In this document: positions 63,775 through 64,000 of the stretch, one piece after another | Layout of the letters: each line of letters starts with the position of its first letter | Numbering within the stretch: position 1 is the stretch's first letter | Assembly: GCF_014805685.1 (NCBI RefSeq) | Contig: NC_060892.1 | Coordinates: 22,059,400 to 22,123,399, forward strand | Direction: 5' to 3' | DNA: 64,000 nucleotides | Source: Silurus meridionalis | Lineage: Eukaryota > Chordata > Actinopteri > Siluriformes > Siluridae | The notes under the pieces: model-generated | Database searches by the model: none | The model's input: only the letters and a program-made list of their open reading frames with translations | Told to the model about the DNA's origin: nothing | Program-made: the position numbers and the translations under genes

Positions 63775-64000
63775 TTATTGAGGTGATTAGTGCTTTTATT
63801 ATTACTTTTTATGTAATTTTTACATATATTACTTATATGTGGAATTGCAAATTTGTTGTAAAAAAGGAATCAATTTCTTGATTGATCCTTGTAGCTTGTT
63901 GTAGCTCTATGTTGTTGTTCAGTGTAGCACCAGGGTTCCGGAGGAACGTTGTCTCATTTATACTGTGTACTGTGTACCACTGTGTATAGTAGAAATGACA

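Overview
This is vertebrate, almost certainly teleost, genomic DNA. Two spliced genes lie in tandem on the minus strand in AT-rich sequence loaded with Tc1-like, hAT-like, RTE-like and SINE-like repeats and long microsatellites. The abundance and variety of Tc1-like elements would suit a catfish-like or other otophysan fish, but I cannot name the species. Most open reading frames here are transposon debris or microsatellite translation.

The two genes were reconstructed exon by exon from splice sites and protein family resemblance. HTATIP2 (TIP30/CC3, an SDR-type oxidoreductase) runs from 46717 down to a stop at 36562, with a second, duplicated set of terminal exons stopping at 35091. PRMT3 (the zinc-finger protein arginine methyltransferase) starts at 27924. 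Nine coding exons are visible down to 11254; the rest of its catalytic half should lie beyond the left edge. From memory the two genes are also neighbours in the same orientation in human, so this looks like conserved synteny. Both have promoter-like sequence just upstream: CRE and ETS motifs at PRMT3, and a palindromic NRF1-type site at HTATIP2.

The most notable structure is a pair of short tandem duplications, one in each gene. In HTATIP2, about 1.47 kb carrying exons 4 to 6 is present twice, with identical coding sequence. In PRMT3, about 1.42 kb carrying exon 7 is present twice with slight divergence. The extra PRMT3 exon copy lost its own acceptor at the breakpoint but gained a plausible new one that would add 42 residues in frame. 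Both junctions show short microhomology. A third direct repeat (about 290 bp, 1.74 kb apart) flanks a Tc1-like element near 32-34 kb.

Layout: 0-5 kb, an LTR-retrotransposon gag remnant inside hAT-like sequence; 5-11 kb, microsatellites, a decayed RTE-like LINE and a SINE; 11-28 kb, PRMT3 with Tc1 and MITE insertions in its introns; 28-35 kb, the intergenic stretch with a deleted LINE, (TA)n arrays and Tc1 elements; 35-47 kb, HTATIP2 with a near full-length LINE and a hAT-type MITE in its introns; 47-64 kb, upstream intergenic DNA with two Tc1 elements strung along (TA)n tracts, microsatellites, SINE and LINE tails, and a few unique blocks that may be conserved noncoding elements. I saw no RNA gene and no CRISPR array.
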